Origin: Puniceicoccaceae bacterium K14
GTDB taxonomy: Bacteria; Verrucomicrobiota; Verrucomicrobiia; Opitutales; Opitutaceae
Length of the DNA: 64,000 bases
Direction of reading: 5' to 3'
NCBI GenBank assembly: GCA_022538095.1
Contig: JAKYXN010000007.1
Location: 58,232 to 122,231, forward strand
Positions 36,331 through 46,349 of this stretch are shown in pieces. The notes under the pieces were generated by a model that saw only the letters and a program-made list of their open reading frames with translations, was not told the DNA's origin and did not search any database. The position numbers and the translations under genes were made by a program. Numbering within the stretch: the first letter of the stretch is position 1; each line of letters begins with the position of its first letter.

Positions 36331-37134
36331 ATGAAGATAGACCCGACAATGCCTAGCCCAGGAGAAGTAAAGCTACCTGCGACAACTCCAACGGAACAAG
36401 CAGAAGCAGGAGTTTTCGCCTCTGTCTTGGAAAATGAGCAAGGGACCCAGTCCCCAGAACAAATCGCTCAGTTTGACACCTTGAAAGAATCTTTTTCCAC
36501 CTGGAGAAGCGAGTTAGACACAACCCATCCTTTGAATTTGCCACGCTACGAACAGGTGATGGAAAATTCAGATTCATTTCTATCGATTGTTGAAAAAGCA
36601 GTACAAGAAGACGGTTACTCTGACCCCGTAGCCTTCGTTAATGGACTCTCCCCCGCTGATCGAGATACCTTGACGGCCATGCATTCGATGGTCGATCTCG
36701 ACACCTCGAAATTAACCCAAGAAGGAGCCTTGAACCTGCTCCTTCCATTCAACGAAGCAAAGGATATAGACAACGACGGCTTTGTTGAACTTGGCAACTC
36801 GGCGGGATGGCGCTTCCCGTCTCCAAATGCACCGCAGTCTGTACATGATGCCTGGGAGAAGACGACCGAAGAATTGTCCCCAGGAGAGGCAATGCTAGCC
36901 ACAGGCATGTTCATGCCTTCTATGATTCGTCTAGATGAGGCAACCGGCGAGGGGGTCGAAGTGGACCGATCAGAGGCAAACAATCCGTATGCTCGGGCAG
37001 ATTTTTCCTATTCCGGAATGGTCGAACAACGTCTGGAAAGCCTTGAAGCTTTCAAGCACTACATTCCTGCGGAACAATACGAGACACAGAAGGCTTTATT
37101 GACTCTCTTCGGCGAAAATCTGGCAAGTGCCTGA
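36331..37134 (+). CDS. Hypothetical protein, acidic and soluble
   Basis: 267 residues I do not recognise. There is no signal peptide or TM segment. The N-terminal 40 residues are Pro/Thr/Glu-rich and probably unstructured (PATTPTEQAEAG); the rest is mixed helical. One DIDNDGFVELGN stretch resembles a single EF-hand/dockerin-like calcium loop. Codon use and length support a real gene. It stands alone, with 312 bp of empty sequence before it and a convergent PepSY gene after it. Confidence 0.7.
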   Translation: MKIDPTMPSPGEVKLPATTPTEQAEAGVFASVLENEQGTQSPEQIAQFDTLKESFSTWRSELDTTHPLNLPRYEQVMENSDSFLSIVEKAVQEDGYSDPVAFVNGLSPADRDTLTAMHSMVDLDTSKLTQEGALNLLLPFNEAKDIDNDGFVELGNSAGWRFPSPNAPQSVHDAWEKTTEELSPGEAMLATGMFMPSMIRLDEATGEGVEVDRSEANNPYARADFSYSGMVEQRLESLEAFKHYIPAEQYETQKALLTLFGENLASA

Positions 37135-37233
37135 CAAGCTCACTGGAACGAATTCGAGAGCTACAGTCCTTTCTGCAAACCAAAGCCAAGCCTGCATAGG
37201 ACTCTTTGCAAAGAACCTGAACGACTGCCTTTT

Positions 37234-38391
37234 TTAGGGGCGAGTTCTTTTGCGTTTTCGAAGCCACATGATGTAGCCGCTGATTGGGAGAAATATCATA
37301 ACGATACCGCCGATCGCCCAAATGAGTTGCATCATACGCCCCCCGTAAAAACCGAAATGAAGGGTTGCGAGCGTGGCGAAGTACTTTCCGCTCGTACTGC
37401 GCTGGTGTGGCTGGATAACTTCCGCGATTTCTCCGGTTCTGGCGTTCACGATGACTTCGCCGAATTTGTGCCACGGGAGCGCTTCGCGTAGCAAGAACCT
37501 GAAACGAACTTGCGGGTCTTCTCCCTCAGGGAAGCCGAAGCGTATGAAGGTAGTAGGCCTTTCTGGAAATGCGGCTTGAGCAGCCGCGTGGATCTTAGGC
37601 ATCTCGGCCAAGGAGCGTAGTTGAGCGGACTCAGTGGCTGGCTTCGGAGGCGGAGGTGGCGAAAACGCTCTTGGCGCGATGACGAGCATATACAGAAATC
37701 CGGTGATGCCCCAGATAAGGGCTAAGGCAATGGACCAAAGCCCAGTCCATTTATGCAGCCAAGTGACTGTCCTACGAGAGGAGGATTTTCTGCTAAGGCG
37801 CCAGCGAAACAAATCCTTTATCGCACCCCGGTATATCCAGAGTCCGCTGAGCGAGAGGAGCGTGAGTGCAAGCGAGACGATCCATGCTGCGATCTCGCCA
37901 GCTGTTGCGGCGAAGTAGCTAAAGTGAAGTTTTAGGAGAAAGCCAAAAGCGAGGGAATAATAGTCGTGCTCCGATATTATTTCGCCGGTTTTCGGGTCGA
38001 GGTTTCCCACGATCCGTTCATCGCGATCTGCGGGTTTGAGGAATATCTGCCACGTTTTGCGATCTGCTTTTTCGGCCGGCACGTAGATGCCAACGAGACG
38101 GCTACCTGGGTGTTCGTCGATCATGTCGGCGATGGCAGGAGCGTAGTCTATAATCGACGACGAGGTATCGGTCTCATGCAATCCCCTCAGGTTGAGTTCG
38201 CTGTAGAAAAGCAACAAGACCCCACTCATCGCGGTGATCAAGAAGAGCACACCCGTCCCTATTCCCAACCATTTGTGCAATTGGAAAATCGGACTGGCAA
38301 ATCGCGTTCTCAGAGAACAGCACTTGGCAGTTTTTCGGGAATTGAGAGGAACATCGCCCAGATTGGGCCTTAGCGCTTGCGTGGTCGGCAT
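37234..38391 (-). CDS. PepSY-associated TM helix protein (iron-uptake partner)
   Basis: 385 residues with four TM segments in the PepSY_TM arrangement: FQLHKWLGIGTGVLFLITAMSG near the N-terminus, TVTWLHKWTGLWSIALALIW in the middle, and a last helix before the basic tail MWLRKRKRTR. The paired HKWxG motifs are typical of membrane proteins encoded with siderophore receptors, thought to help reduce or release iron. It lies 74 bp downstream of the TonB receptor on the same strand, so one iron-responsive operon is likely. Confidence 0.87.
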   Translation of the reverse strand: MPTTQALRPNLGDVPLNSRKTAKCCSLRTRFASPIFQLHKWLGIGTGVLFLITAMSGVLLLFYSELNLRGLHETDTSSSIIDYAPAIADMIDEHPGSRLVGIYVPAEKADRKTWQIFLKPADRDERIVGNLDPKTGEIISEHDYYSLAFGFLLKLHFSYFAATAGEIAAWIVSLALTLLSLSGLWIYRGAIKDLFRWRLSRKSSSRRTVTWLHKWTGLWSIALALIWGITGFLYMLVIAPRAFSPPPPPKPATESAQLRSLAEMPKIHAAAQAAFPERPTTFIRFGFPEGEDPQVRFRFLLREALPWHKFGEVIVNARTGEIAEVIQPHQRSTSGKYFATLATLHFGFYGGRMMQLIWAIGGIVMIFLPISGYIMWLRKRKRTRP

Positions 38392-38465
38392 GAGAGTGTG
38401 GTCGGCCGCATTTATCCGTAGCCCAGGTTTAGCGGGCTGCGGATGTATACGAACCAGAAAAGCAA

Positions 38466-40550
38466 CTAGAAGTTATGCGTATAACCAAGTGTCAGAGTAC
38501 GCCCTCGCCCTGCGTAGTAACGATCATCGTACGGATTGTTTTGCGAGTAGTAGGTAATGTACTGCTTATCGAGCAAGTTCTCGATGCCAAGACGCAAGCT
38601 TCCATTCTCAGTCTTTAAAGAGAGGCTGAGATCCAGCAAGGTGTAGCCTTGAAAATCCTCATTTACAGTGTCGCGATCAAAGAGTGTTCTCGCTTGCAAA
38701 CGAGCGTTGTATCCACTTTCCCAATCTTTTGAAACATAGGAGACTAACTTCGGCGGGGCAATATTGATGCCGCTAAGTTCGGTATCGACCTTACCGTCCT
38801 GGTCAGTATCGCTTTCGCCGTAGGTGTAGGAGGCAATGCCGCCGACCTTCCAATTGTCTTCGAAGTTACGGTCGTAAGTCGCTTCGAAACCATGGATTTC
38901 CGTGCGCTCGCGTTTGACACGCCACACGCCTTCGCTATCGGCTTCGAGGCGAGAACCTAGATCTGATTCGGATTGGTAAACGGTGAAGGTGAAAGCTTGG
39001 ACCTCGTCTCGATAACGCATGCCAAGTTCGAAGTTATCTGTTACTACAGGCTCGAGATCGAAAAAACTGTCTATATCGATCCCCGGTGTGTAGATGCCTC
39101 GCAGGATACGACCAACATCTGCCATGCCGTAGCCTTGAGTGAAACCGCCATAGAGATTGAATGACTCATTGATGTCGTACGTGCCGCCAATGTTGAAGAG
39201 AATTTCGTCGCTCGACGGCGTACCGCCTCCTACATCTACGCCTATTACATCGGCCCGTGAGATCGTTGTGTAGTCGTCTACTGTGAGGGTTGCGAATTCA
39301 CCGCGCAGTCCAGCGTTCAGGGTCAGATCACCAAACCCCTTTTCAACTTGAAAATAAGGGGATAGAGCTTCGTAGCTGGTTTCTGGCACCCATTTGCGTC
39401 CAGTGGTGAGGAGTACTTGTTGGGTGGTGTCGTCAATCAAATCGATTCCTGTGACAATAGAAGCGTCGCTTTCTACAAAGTCCTTCACGAAGGTGATGCG
39501 AGCTCCATTTTTTTCCGACTCGTTTTGAGTCTGGTCATATTCATTACCTAGTAGAGGGTCGTTGAAGTATGTGCCAGCTCCGTACCGTGCTGCGAATTGT
39601 TGACGGAATAGTTGAGCGGTTAAGCTGCCACCGAGAAAATCACCGTTGGTGTAGACCACGTTGAAACTTTTAACGTCATTTACGAGGGGGTCTCCGAGTG
39701 GATCAACTCTAACTGCTTTTGTGGTCACGCCATTCGCGACGTCGCCGTTAACTTTACCCCAGTCGTTGAGTCCATCGAGTTGGAAGAGGTTTACCTGGGC
39801 TTGCAGGCGTTGCTCGCCCTTGAAGTCGAATCCACCCTTGAGCAGAACATTATAACTGCTGGCTCCCTGAGTGTCGCCTTGAGAACCGTCGAATCCGATC
39901 GAGTCTCCATTTCCGTCGCGCGTCATGCCGCGATCTTGGTAGGTGATACTCGCTGTGTAGTCAGCGTTTTCAAGGCGCGTGGAGACGAAATAGTTGGCCT
40001 TGTAGCCGTGAGTCTCTGAATCGAGGGAGTCAGACGTCGTAAATTGTAAGCTAGTAGATTGGATTGTGCCTATCTCGCTTGGCTTTTTCGTAATGTAATT
40101 TATGATCCCTCCAGTTGCTCCCATTCCTTGGATCGCTGACGAGCCATAGATCACTTCAACTCTCTCTACTGCAGCGAGATCGATGGTATGTCCATCGCGA
40201 GAACCGGGGCGGAGAGGATTGGACTGGGGAATCCCATCGACCATGTAGAGTGGGCTACGGCCGCGGAAAGACTCTCCCCAACCCGTGAGTTTTTGACGGC
40301 TAGGAGCGAAACTAGGGACCATCGACTCAAGCAATGTAATTGGATCGTCTGAAAGCGAAAGTTGAGCCTCGATCTCCCCCGAACTTATTACGCTAGCAGG
40401 GACGCTGAGCGATGTGATTGGTTTTTCGTTACGCGTGGCTGTTGTCACCAGGTCTTCGAGTTCATGAGGTTCCATCTGTGCGTGAAGGAATCCGACAGTG
40501 GAGATTGATGCTAAGCCTATTTGTATCAGCTTTAGTTTGATAGTTTTCAT
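38466..40550 (-). CDS. TonB-dependent siderophore-type receptor
   Basis: 694 residues. Signal peptide to about HAQ, then a plug domain (ELEDLVTTATRNEKP as TonB-box region, YMVDGIPQSNPLRPGSRDG, VERVEVIYGSSAIQGMGATGGIINYIT) and a 22-strand barrel ending LGYTHNF with the terminal Phe. It is the normal size for FepA/IutA-type receptors. The PepSY gene behind it supports ferric-siderophore import. No clear Fur box is seen upstream. Confidence 0.88.
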   Translation of the reverse strand: MKTIKLKLIQIGLASISTVGFLHAQMEPHELEDLVTTATRNEKPITSLSVPASVISSGEIEAQLSLSDDPITLLESMVPSFAPSRQKLTGWGESFRGRSPLYMVDGIPQSNPLRPGSRDGHTIDLAAVERVEVIYGSSAIQGMGATGGIINYITKKPSEIGTIQSTSLQFTTSDSLDSETHGYKANYFVSTRLENADYTASITYQDRGMTRDGNGDSIGFDGSQGDTQGASSYNVLLKGGFDFKGEQRLQAQVNLFQLDGLNDWGKVNGDVANGVTTKAVRVDPLGDPLVNDVKSFNVVYTNGDFLGGSLTAQLFRQQFAARYGAGTYFNDPLLGNEYDQTQNESEKNGARITFVKDFVESDASIVTGIDLIDDTTQQVLLTTGRKWVPETSYEALSPYFQVEKGFGDLTLNAGLRGEFATLTVDDYTTISRADVIGVDVGGGTPSSDEILFNIGGTYDINESFNLYGGFTQGYGMADVGRILRGIYTPGIDIDSFFDLEPVVTDNFELGMRYRDEVQAFTFTVYQSESDLGSRLEADSEGVWRVKRERTEIHGFEATYDRNFEDNWKVGGIASYTYGESDTDQDGKVDTELSGINIAPPKLVSYVSKDWESGYNARLQARTLFDRDTVNEDFQGYTLLDLSLSLKTENGSLRLGIENLLDKQYITYYSQNNPYDDRYYAGRGRTLTLGYTHNF

Positions 40551-41264
40551 AAGCGGGCAACATTATCAATGTGTTAGAGATATGTCTGCCCCGGTAGGGA
40601 TAAAGAACACTCCGAAACGGATTATCTTGCATCCAGGGAGGATGAGCGTCCCATAACTCTTCAACTAGCTGCTTGAATCAACACGACTTATTCAACCTTG
40701 TAAAATCAGCACCGCCCTCCTCAAGTAGATATTTAGAACGGTTTGTGAATTATCTCTGCTAGCTAGAACCGCGAAATGATCACCAACGACGAAAGCCAAG
40801 CTCAAAGCCGTGAGCGATCCGCCCCTATTCTCTTATCCTTCAAAATCTCTTTCATTCCCTTGCCCCATTCCATTCGTTACGGATTGTAACATCAGGTCTA
40901 ATACATCACCCCAACACCCTGCTTTTCTGTAAAATTTATCAACAGTCAGCGATTTTAGCATAATTTGCCCGCTCGCCCTGAGCCTCTTTTTAAGGCTTAA
41001 TCAATTGCTTCTATAATAAGATCACGGCGAACTACTCTTTCATCGTGCGGCTTAGCTTCAGGAAAAATCGCCCCGGATTCTGATTCAAAATTGAGGAGCT
41101 TTATGGTCACCCTCATTTTACGGTCCACATCCTTCGCATTTTATTCCAAATAAATTTGAATCCAAATTTCTTCTTCAGCGCGTTAATAGATGGTAGTCAA
41201 ATTAACCGAGCTCGACACTTTGCTTCGGTTTCAACAACCTCCACCAACTCACAACTCCTCCAAA
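40551..41264. other. Divergent intergenic region between two TonB receptor genes
   Basis: 714 bp without a supported gene. It holds a small dyad ACATT-ATC-AATGT at 40560-40572, 9 bp upstream of the receptor start, which is a possible but weak regulator site. The rest shows no element I can name. Confidence 0.4.
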
Positions 41265-43310
41265 ATGTTACGTTTATTTGTTTTTTCCTGTGTTACGGTA
41301 ATCTCCAGCAACACCTATGCGAACGAGCTTTACGACCTACCTGACCTCGATGTCGATGGCCGAGGCACTCCCCTTGTCGGTGAAGCGATTTCCGCCTCTC
41401 ACGGGACTGTAGGTCGAGTTGATTTAGAAACGCGCCCCATCACACGTGTCGGCGAAATTTTGGAAACCGTGCCAGGTATGATCGCCACCCAACACAGCGG
41501 TTCCGGCAAAGCCAACCAATACTTCCTCCGCGGATTCAACTTGGACCACGGCACCGACTTCGCTACTTGGGTCGAGGGAATGCCGGTCAACATGCCCACT
41601 CATGGGCATGGTCAAGGCTACACAGACTTGAATTTCCTCATTCCTGAAGCAGTCGACACCGTGACCTATTTGAAAGGACCTTACTACGCAGGCGTTGGGG
41701 ATTTTTCGTCAGCAGGCTCAGCGCATATCGGCGTTTTAGATACAATCGATGATGGTGAACTCACTCTTTCCATCGGCGAAGATGATCTTTTCCGACTCGT
41801 CGTCCTCGATTCAATTGAACTCGGCGAACAGAGCAACTTACTCTACGCTCTTGAACGTGAAACCAACGATGGTCCATGGGAGCTCGCTGAGAAGTTGGAT
41901 AAGGTAAACGGACTTTTCAAATATTCCAAACAGCTCGATGACCAGGAATTTTCCATCACTGCGATGGCCTACAATTCTGAGTGGAATTCTACTGACCAAG
42001 TCCCCGAGCGAGCAATCGAATCCGGCTTAATTTCCGACCTCGGATTTCTTGACCCAACTGTCGGTGGAAACTCTTCGCGTTACTCCCTATCCGGAGAGTG
42101 GAGAAAAGGACAAAATGGAGAACGTACTAGCGTTTCAGCCTATGCCATTTATTACGATTTAAACCTGTGGTCAAATTTTACCTACTTCCTCGACGACCCG
42201 ATAAACGGGGACCAGTTTGAGCAAGCAGATCAGCGAATGATCTACGGGTTCGCCGCTACTCAAGAGCTTCCCCATTTCCACCTGTTTAATCGCGACTTCA
42301 TTCCCGTAGCCGGAATCCAAGCGCGCTACGACGATGTAGCCGAAGTTGGGCTCTACCGAACAAGCGAACGCGAGCGTTTATCAACTACCCGCGAAGACGA
42401 AGTGGCAGAGCTCTCCCTGGGAGCCTTTTACGATCTCAAAATTCATTGGTCCTCTAAGCTAAAGACCAGTATCGGCTTGCGAATGGACTACTACGACTTC
42501 GATGTCACTAGCGTTAATCCAGCGAATTCCGGTGCCGCGGATGATACACTCATCAGCCCACGATTCAGCTCGCGGTATCAGCTAAGCGATGACACCGAAC
42601 TTTATCTAAGCGCTGGTTATGGCTTCCACAGCAACGACGCAAGAGGAACAACCATCACGGTTGACCCCGCCGAAGGTGAAGCCATCGACGCAGTCGATCC
42701 ACTAGTAAAGTCACTCGGCTATGAAGTCGGCTTCCGCAAAAACTGGGGAGAACGCTCCAATACATCAGTAGCAATCTGGCGCCTAGATCTAGACTCAGAA
42801 CTCTTATTTGTTGGCGACGCGGGTAACACCGAAGAGTCACGCCCCAGCCGACGCCAAGGAATTGAATTCGCCAGCTACTTCGCCTTCACCGACTGGCTTT
42901 CTCTCGACCTAGACCTGGCCCTTTCCGACTCCGAATTCACTGATAACAGCCCGGACGGAAACGAAATCCCAGGAGCAATCGGAACAGTCGCCAGCGCCGG
43001 AATAAACATCAACGATGAATCCGGTTGGTTTGGCTCCCTCCGCTACCGACACTTTGGAGCCGGTCCACTCATCGAAGACGACTCGGTTCGCTCGGACGAT
43101 TTCGATGCCTATAACTTAAGAATCGGTTTCGCCGCTGAACGCTGGCGAGCCAGTATCGACATTTTGAATCTCTTCGATTCGAACGATCAGGACATCACCT
43201 ACTTCTACGAGTCACGCCTCCCTGGCGAAGCCGATGAAGGCGTTGCTGGTATCCACCAACACCGAATTTCCCCAAGAACAATCCGAGCCAACCTCAGTTG
43301 GTTGTTCTAG
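41265..43310 (+). CDS. TonB-dependent outer-membrane receptor, substrate unknown
   Basis: From ATG 41265 a signal peptide (MLRLFVFSCVTVISSNTYA) and plug (RVGEILETVPGMIATQHSGS, KANQYFLRGFNLDHGTDFA, GMPVNMPTHGHGQGYTDLNF, YLKGPYYAGVGDFSSAGSA) lead to the barrel, ending RANLSWLF. An ATG at 41190 would add 25 non-signal residues, so it was rejected. The HGHGQGY plug motif marks a receptor subgroup whose ligand I do not know. It stands alone and ends in a strong terminator. Confidence 0.87.
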   Translation: MLRLFVFSCVTVISSNTYANELYDLPDLDVDGRGTPLVGEAISASHGTVGRVDLETRPITRVGEILETVPGMIATQHSGSGKANQYFLRGFNLDHGTDFATWVEGMPVNMPTHGHGQGYTDLNFLIPEAVDTVTYLKGPYYAGVGDFSSAGSAHIGVLDTIDDGELTLSIGEDDLFRLVVLDSIELGEQSNLLYALERETNDGPWELAEKLDKVNGLFKYSKQLDDQEFSITAMAYNSEWNSTDQVPERAIESGLISDLGFLDPTVGGNSSRYSLSGEWRKGQNGERTSVSAYAIYYDLNLWSNFTYFLDDPINGDQFEQADQRMIYGFAATQELPHFHLFNRDFIPVAGIQARYDDVAEVGLYRTSERERLSTTREDEVAELSLGAFYDLKIHWSSKLKTSIGLRMDYYDFDVTSVNPANSGAADDTLISPRFSSRYQLSDDTELYLSAGYGFHSNDARGTTITVDPAEGEAIDAVDPLVKSLGYEVGFRKNWGERSNTSVAIWRLDLDSELLFVGDAGNTEESRPSRRQGIEFASYFAFTDWLSLDLDLALSDSEFTDNSPDGNEIPGAIGTVASAGININDESGWFGSLRYRHFGAGPLIEDDSVRSDDFDAYNLRIGFAAERWRASIDILNLFDSNDQDITYFYESRLPGEADEGVAGIHQHRISPRTIRANLSWLF

Positions 43311-43347
43311 AACGATTTCAATCAATTCAGTGTACCCAACAAATAAT

Positions 43348-43375
43348 GAAGCGGCCCAGCGCCGCTTCTTTTTTT
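43348..43375 (+). terminator. Rho-independent terminator of the TonB receptor gene
   Basis: GAAGCGGC-CCAGC-GCCGCTTC forms a perfect 8-bp stem followed by a run of eight T. It lies 37 bp after the receptor stop. Confidence 0.9.
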
Positions 43376-43376
43376 G

Positions 43377-43788
43377 TGCAAATAAACCCAACCCAATCCG
43401 TAGGGCTCGAGTTCACTCGACGCCGATTCCACCGCCAACTCCCCAATCGCCTCAATTTTCAGAACCGCCAATACACGCGAATGCATACGAATAAGGATCA
43501 ACTAAAATCGATTCCTACTATTTCTTAACCGCTGAACGCGCAATCCACCCCACTCAGTTCAGAAAACCCTTTTCGGTAAACAAGTTCGCTCACCCCATAT
43601 TGATGACCCCATAAGTCATACTTTTTCGTTTTCATACGCCATGTCGGATAAGCCTTCAGATAATGGATATCCCGACTCTTCGGATAACCAAAGAAACCAT
43701 CAAAGCTTTACCAGATTATCCCTTGGAAGCAATTGACCTCCCAACTATAATCCCCCACGGTGCTTAGTAAACGTTAGGCAGAAACGAA
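43377..43788. other. Intergenic region with ACGCGAATG-type repeat
   Basis: No gene. The stretch 43463-43495 has a roughly 10-bp periodic pattern (CCAATACACGCGAATGCATA then CGAATAA) reminiscent of the ACGCGAATG dispersed repeats found in some environmental bacteria. A lone GTTAGGC at 43774 just before the next gene recalls an integron attC end but lacks its partner. Confidence 0.35.
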
Positions 43789-44184
43789 ATGGCACTTGAT
43801 ATAGGGATAGAAGCAATTGGAGAAAATGGAGACCCTCTTGAAAGAGATCTCACATCCAGCCTAAAATATGCTCATTATTCGTTCTTAATGAAATATTTGG
43901 AGACTTTTACGAACGCAACTGGCGTGAATATCGAACCATACGATGATGCTCGTGTTTGTGGGAAGCAACTAGACCTATTGAAGTCCTGCTTGAGCCAAGC
44001 TCTAAGTGACATAAGCAAGAAGCCAGACGAGTGGGACGAATACGTTGGGTATGAAATCAAACCGCGAAAGAACATCTATGAACGAATACGAAGAAGAGAG
44101 TTTCTTCACGAAATAAGGAAAACGTTAGAACTGATATCCAGAGCACGTTCAGATGGGAGAACACTTTTCTTTTTCGGCGACTAG
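43789..44184 (+). CDS. Hypothetical protein, first gene of the small-gene array
   Basis: 131 residues, soluble, mostly helical, with a basic C-terminal half (KPRKNIYERIRRREFLHEIRK). I do not recognise the family. Size and style resemble small immunity or regulatory proteins. It is followed by about 370 bp without a standard gene, then by the lipoprotein gene. Confidence 0.6.
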   Translation: MALDIGIEAIGENGDPLERDLTSSLKYAHYSFLMKYLETFTNATGVNIEPYDDARVCGKQLDLLKSCLSQALSDISKKPDEWDEYVGYEIKPRKNIYERIRRREFLHEIRKTLELISRARSDGRTLFFFGD

Positions 44185-44550
44185 AATATATAATGACCAT
44201 CATCCATCCTCAAAAAACAACACTGAATACCAAAAATTCGGAGGTCTCAATTCAGTTACGCGCTCCGCGCTTCACTTCTTGAGACCCCTCTATGTTCTGC
44301 AAAAAATGGATAACCTACCAGCACTATTACTAGGCATCGCTTCGATCTTCATCGCCACACTATCACTGGGCTGAACATATATCGCGAATCTTTGAGCTTC
44401 TTCGATTAAAATAAAGCTATGATCAAAAGCGCCACAAGCGAAGACATCGATGAACACTTTGAAATGATGGGTACCCATTTCAAATTCATAGAAATACTAA
44501 TATTAATAGCAGAGCTCTAGGTATCACCATCTCAGCTTTTCTTTGGTAAA
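44185..44550. other. Gap with two possible micro-ORFs
   Basis: Two short frames are conceivable: 44306-44374 (22 residues, one hydrophobic helix, MDNLPALLLGIASIF) and 44419-44520 (33 residues, MIKSATSEDIDEHFEMMG and a hydrophobic end). Neither has homologues I know. GAATTCAG-like and CGCTCCGCGC patches give no stable hairpin. Treat both as unproven. Confidence 0.3.
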
Positions 44551-44973
44551 ATGAAATCAAAAGTTTCGATACTAATTTTCGCGTTTGCCCTGAGTGGATG
44601 CATCCATTCAGGTTTAACTCCATATTCAGGGGCAAAGAAGAAACAAACGTATAGTCTCCTCGAAATGGAGAATAACGTTAGGACGGAAGCTGCTAAATAT
44701 AAATCAGAAGCATCACAAAGAGGGAGAGAATTAAACAAGGATCTCAAGTATCCCGTGATGACAGATCGAAGATACTTTCCTTCAATTGAGGAATGGGAAG
44801 CGATGTTAGCATTAGCAGAAGAGGATGATATCGTAGTTAGTTTTACTGGAGAACGACAAGGAGTACTCGCATCACAGCACATTATTACTTACTGTCTAAT
44901 TCGAAGAAACAAAATCATTCACAGTATTCTTGTTGATCTAGACCTATACCGAATTGCCGAAACAGTTCAATAA
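44551..44973 (+). CDS. Putative lipoprotein of unknown function
   Basis: 140 residues. MKSKVSILIFAFALSGC is a lipoprotein signal with a lipobox ending at Cys17. The mature part has a helical, charged region, then a mixed segment (DIVVSFTGERQGVLASQHI). The family is not recognised. It is part of the same-strand small-gene array. Confidence 0.65.
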   Translation: MKSKVSILIFAFALSGCIHSGLTPYSGAKKKQTYSLLEMENNVRTEAAKYKSEASQRGRELNKDLKYPVMTDRRYFPSIEEWEAMLALAEEDDIVVSFTGERQGVLASQHIITYCLIRRNKIIHSILVDLDLYRIAETVQ

Positions 44974-45037
44974 ATGTAAATATTTTTCTAATACATTTGT
45001 CCAGATTTTCTACATCACAACCAACCTCCTAAAACCT

Positions 45038-45343
45038 ATGCCAGCATACTTTTTCATCGCTATCCTAATTTGCGCTTTAGGTTGCTGGATAACTTACGAA
45101 GTATTAGTTTACCGATTACACAAGTGTTACCCTGATTTGTGGACTCAAGTAGGCAGTCCCTATTCGTTATTCACAAAAACGAAAACAAATAGTAGCAACC
45201 CCTCTACAATCGAAGTACAGATAAGTATAATTCGAATATCATCGAATCTCTTAAGAAACAATGACAAGGCATACCTCTGGAGCTACCGTTTTTTCTGGAC
45301 CGCTTGCATCGTGTGCTTCCTCGGCCTCCTAATCTCGAAATGA
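45038..45343 (+). CDS. Small two-TM membrane protein
   Basis: 101 residues from ATG 45038; the frame is open to 44954 but that overlaps the lipoprotein gene. TM1 is AYFFIAILICALGCWITYEV and TM2 is FFWTACIVCFLGLLI at the C-terminus, with a cytoplasm-like middle (HKCYPDLWTQVGSPYS). The layout is loosely like UspB-type stress proteins, but the family is not assigned. Confidence 0.6.
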   Translation: MPAYFFIAILICALGCWITYEVLVYRLHKCYPDLWTQVGSPYSLFTKTKTNSSNPSTIEVQISIIRISSNLLRNNDKAYLWSYRFFWTACIVCFLGLLISK

Positions 45344-45457
45344 ATTTCCGGCCTACTCCCAGATGAGCATCACAGTCAATTAATAGAAAATCTTCTTATC
45401 AGAATTAACACACTAGAAATAGTCCACGGATCAACGATAACAACACGCCCCCTAATA

Positions 45458-45482
45458 TAGGCTTAACCAAAGATTAAGCCTA
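45458..45482. repeat. Perfect hairpin between small genes
   Basis: TAGGCTTAA-CCAAAGA-TTAAGCCTA has a 9-bp perfect stem and a 7-base loop, 28 bp before the next ATG. It may be a transcription end or a leader structure. Confidence 0.5.
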
Positions 45483-45510
45483 AAGATCAAGGATCCCATC
45501 CGAAGAATAA

Positions 45511-45873
45511 ATGCACTCAGAATTGGAAAGAAAGAAACCAGTTTGGTTAGCACTATCTGAATTCTTTTTGGATACTGATTTAGACGATGAAGCGATGGAA
45601 CACATCGGAGCTGTGGTCATTGATTCCGGATACACCTTGGCGGAGACCAAGGAGATCCTTATGGATAACCTCTTTCCCGCGCTTCTATTCAATCTCCACG
45701 ATGTCGCAGGCGAATGGGAAGGCTTCCCAGAAGAATGGCTGCTAAAAAGAATCGAAGAAACTCAAAATCCAAACTTTTTCAAAAAACTCTACCACAAAGC
45801 GAACTTTTACTTGGTGAAAGACTACTGGAATAGATTGGCAGAGACAATAGAAGCCGAACAAAACACGCACTGA
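45511..45873 (+). CDS. Small soluble protein resembling DUF7079
   Basis: 120 residues, all-alpha and acidic. The opening KKPVWLALSEFFLDTDLDDE is the wording I associate with DUF7079-type proteins; assignment is from memory and moderate. No catalytic motif is seen. Such proteins turn up among small accessory or immunity-like genes, which fits this array. Confidence 0.6.
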   Translation: MHSELERKKPVWLALSEFFLDTDLDDEAMEHIGAVVIDSGYTLAETKEILMDNLFPALLFNLHDVAGEWEGFPEEWLLKRIEETQNPNFFKKLYHKANFYLVKDYWNRLAETIEAEQNTH

Positions 45874-45950
45874 CCTCACTAATTTAATATCGTAATCTGG
45901 AATATTTTGAGCAAAATTATCCGCCGCCTAAAATTGTCACTAATTAGATA

Positions 45951-46349
45951 ATGGAAACAATAATCGACTACCTTAACTTTGTCTCTAATAATCCATTCAT
46001 GTGGGGAGTTTGGGCCGAACGATTGATTTACGCCATTGGGCTTTTGCTGACTGTATCGACATACAAGAAAACGAGAATCAAGGGCTACCTCTTAATCGCA
46101 GCCTTCTTCACACTTCCATACGTCTCGCTAATTTCACGCGAAGTGAGTCACCAAATCAACAAAGAAGAGCTCATCATCACTGCAGAACAAAAGAACAGAG
46201 AGCTTCAAAGAATGATGGAGCAGGGGCAGCCTATTCACATCGATCACAGCATTAATATTCCTATTTTTGAAGCACTACTCGTGCTAGGGCTATTCTTCGT
46301 ATCCAAGAGACAAATAACTTCAAATGAAACACTCAGCCGCGAAAATTGA
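45951..46349 (+). CDS. Hypothetical membrane protein
   Basis: 132 residues with three hydrophobic segments: around 20-38 (LIYAIGLLLTVSTY), around 44-60 (GYLLIAAFFTLPYVSLI) and near the C-terminus (IFEALLVLGLFFV). A charged loop lies between the last two. Its stop overlaps the next start by 1 nt (TGATG), so the two are coupled and may form a complex. The family is unknown. Confidence 0.6.
   Translation: METIIDYLNFVSNNPFMWGVWAERLIYAIGLLLTVSTYKKTRIKGYLLIAAFFTLPYVSLISREVSHQINKEELIITAEQKNRELQRMMEQGQPIHIDHSINIPIFEALLVLGLFFVSKRQITSNETLSREN

Noticed and set aside
37052..37474. 140-residue minus-strand ORF overlapping the PepSY gene end
   Set aside because: Arg/Ser-rich shadow frame of the PepSY gene and the orphan gene.
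40560..40572. Fur box upstream of the siderophore-type receptor
   Set aside because: ACATT-ATC-AATGT is a dyad but does not resemble the 19-bp GATAATGATAATCATTATC consensus; kept only as a note.
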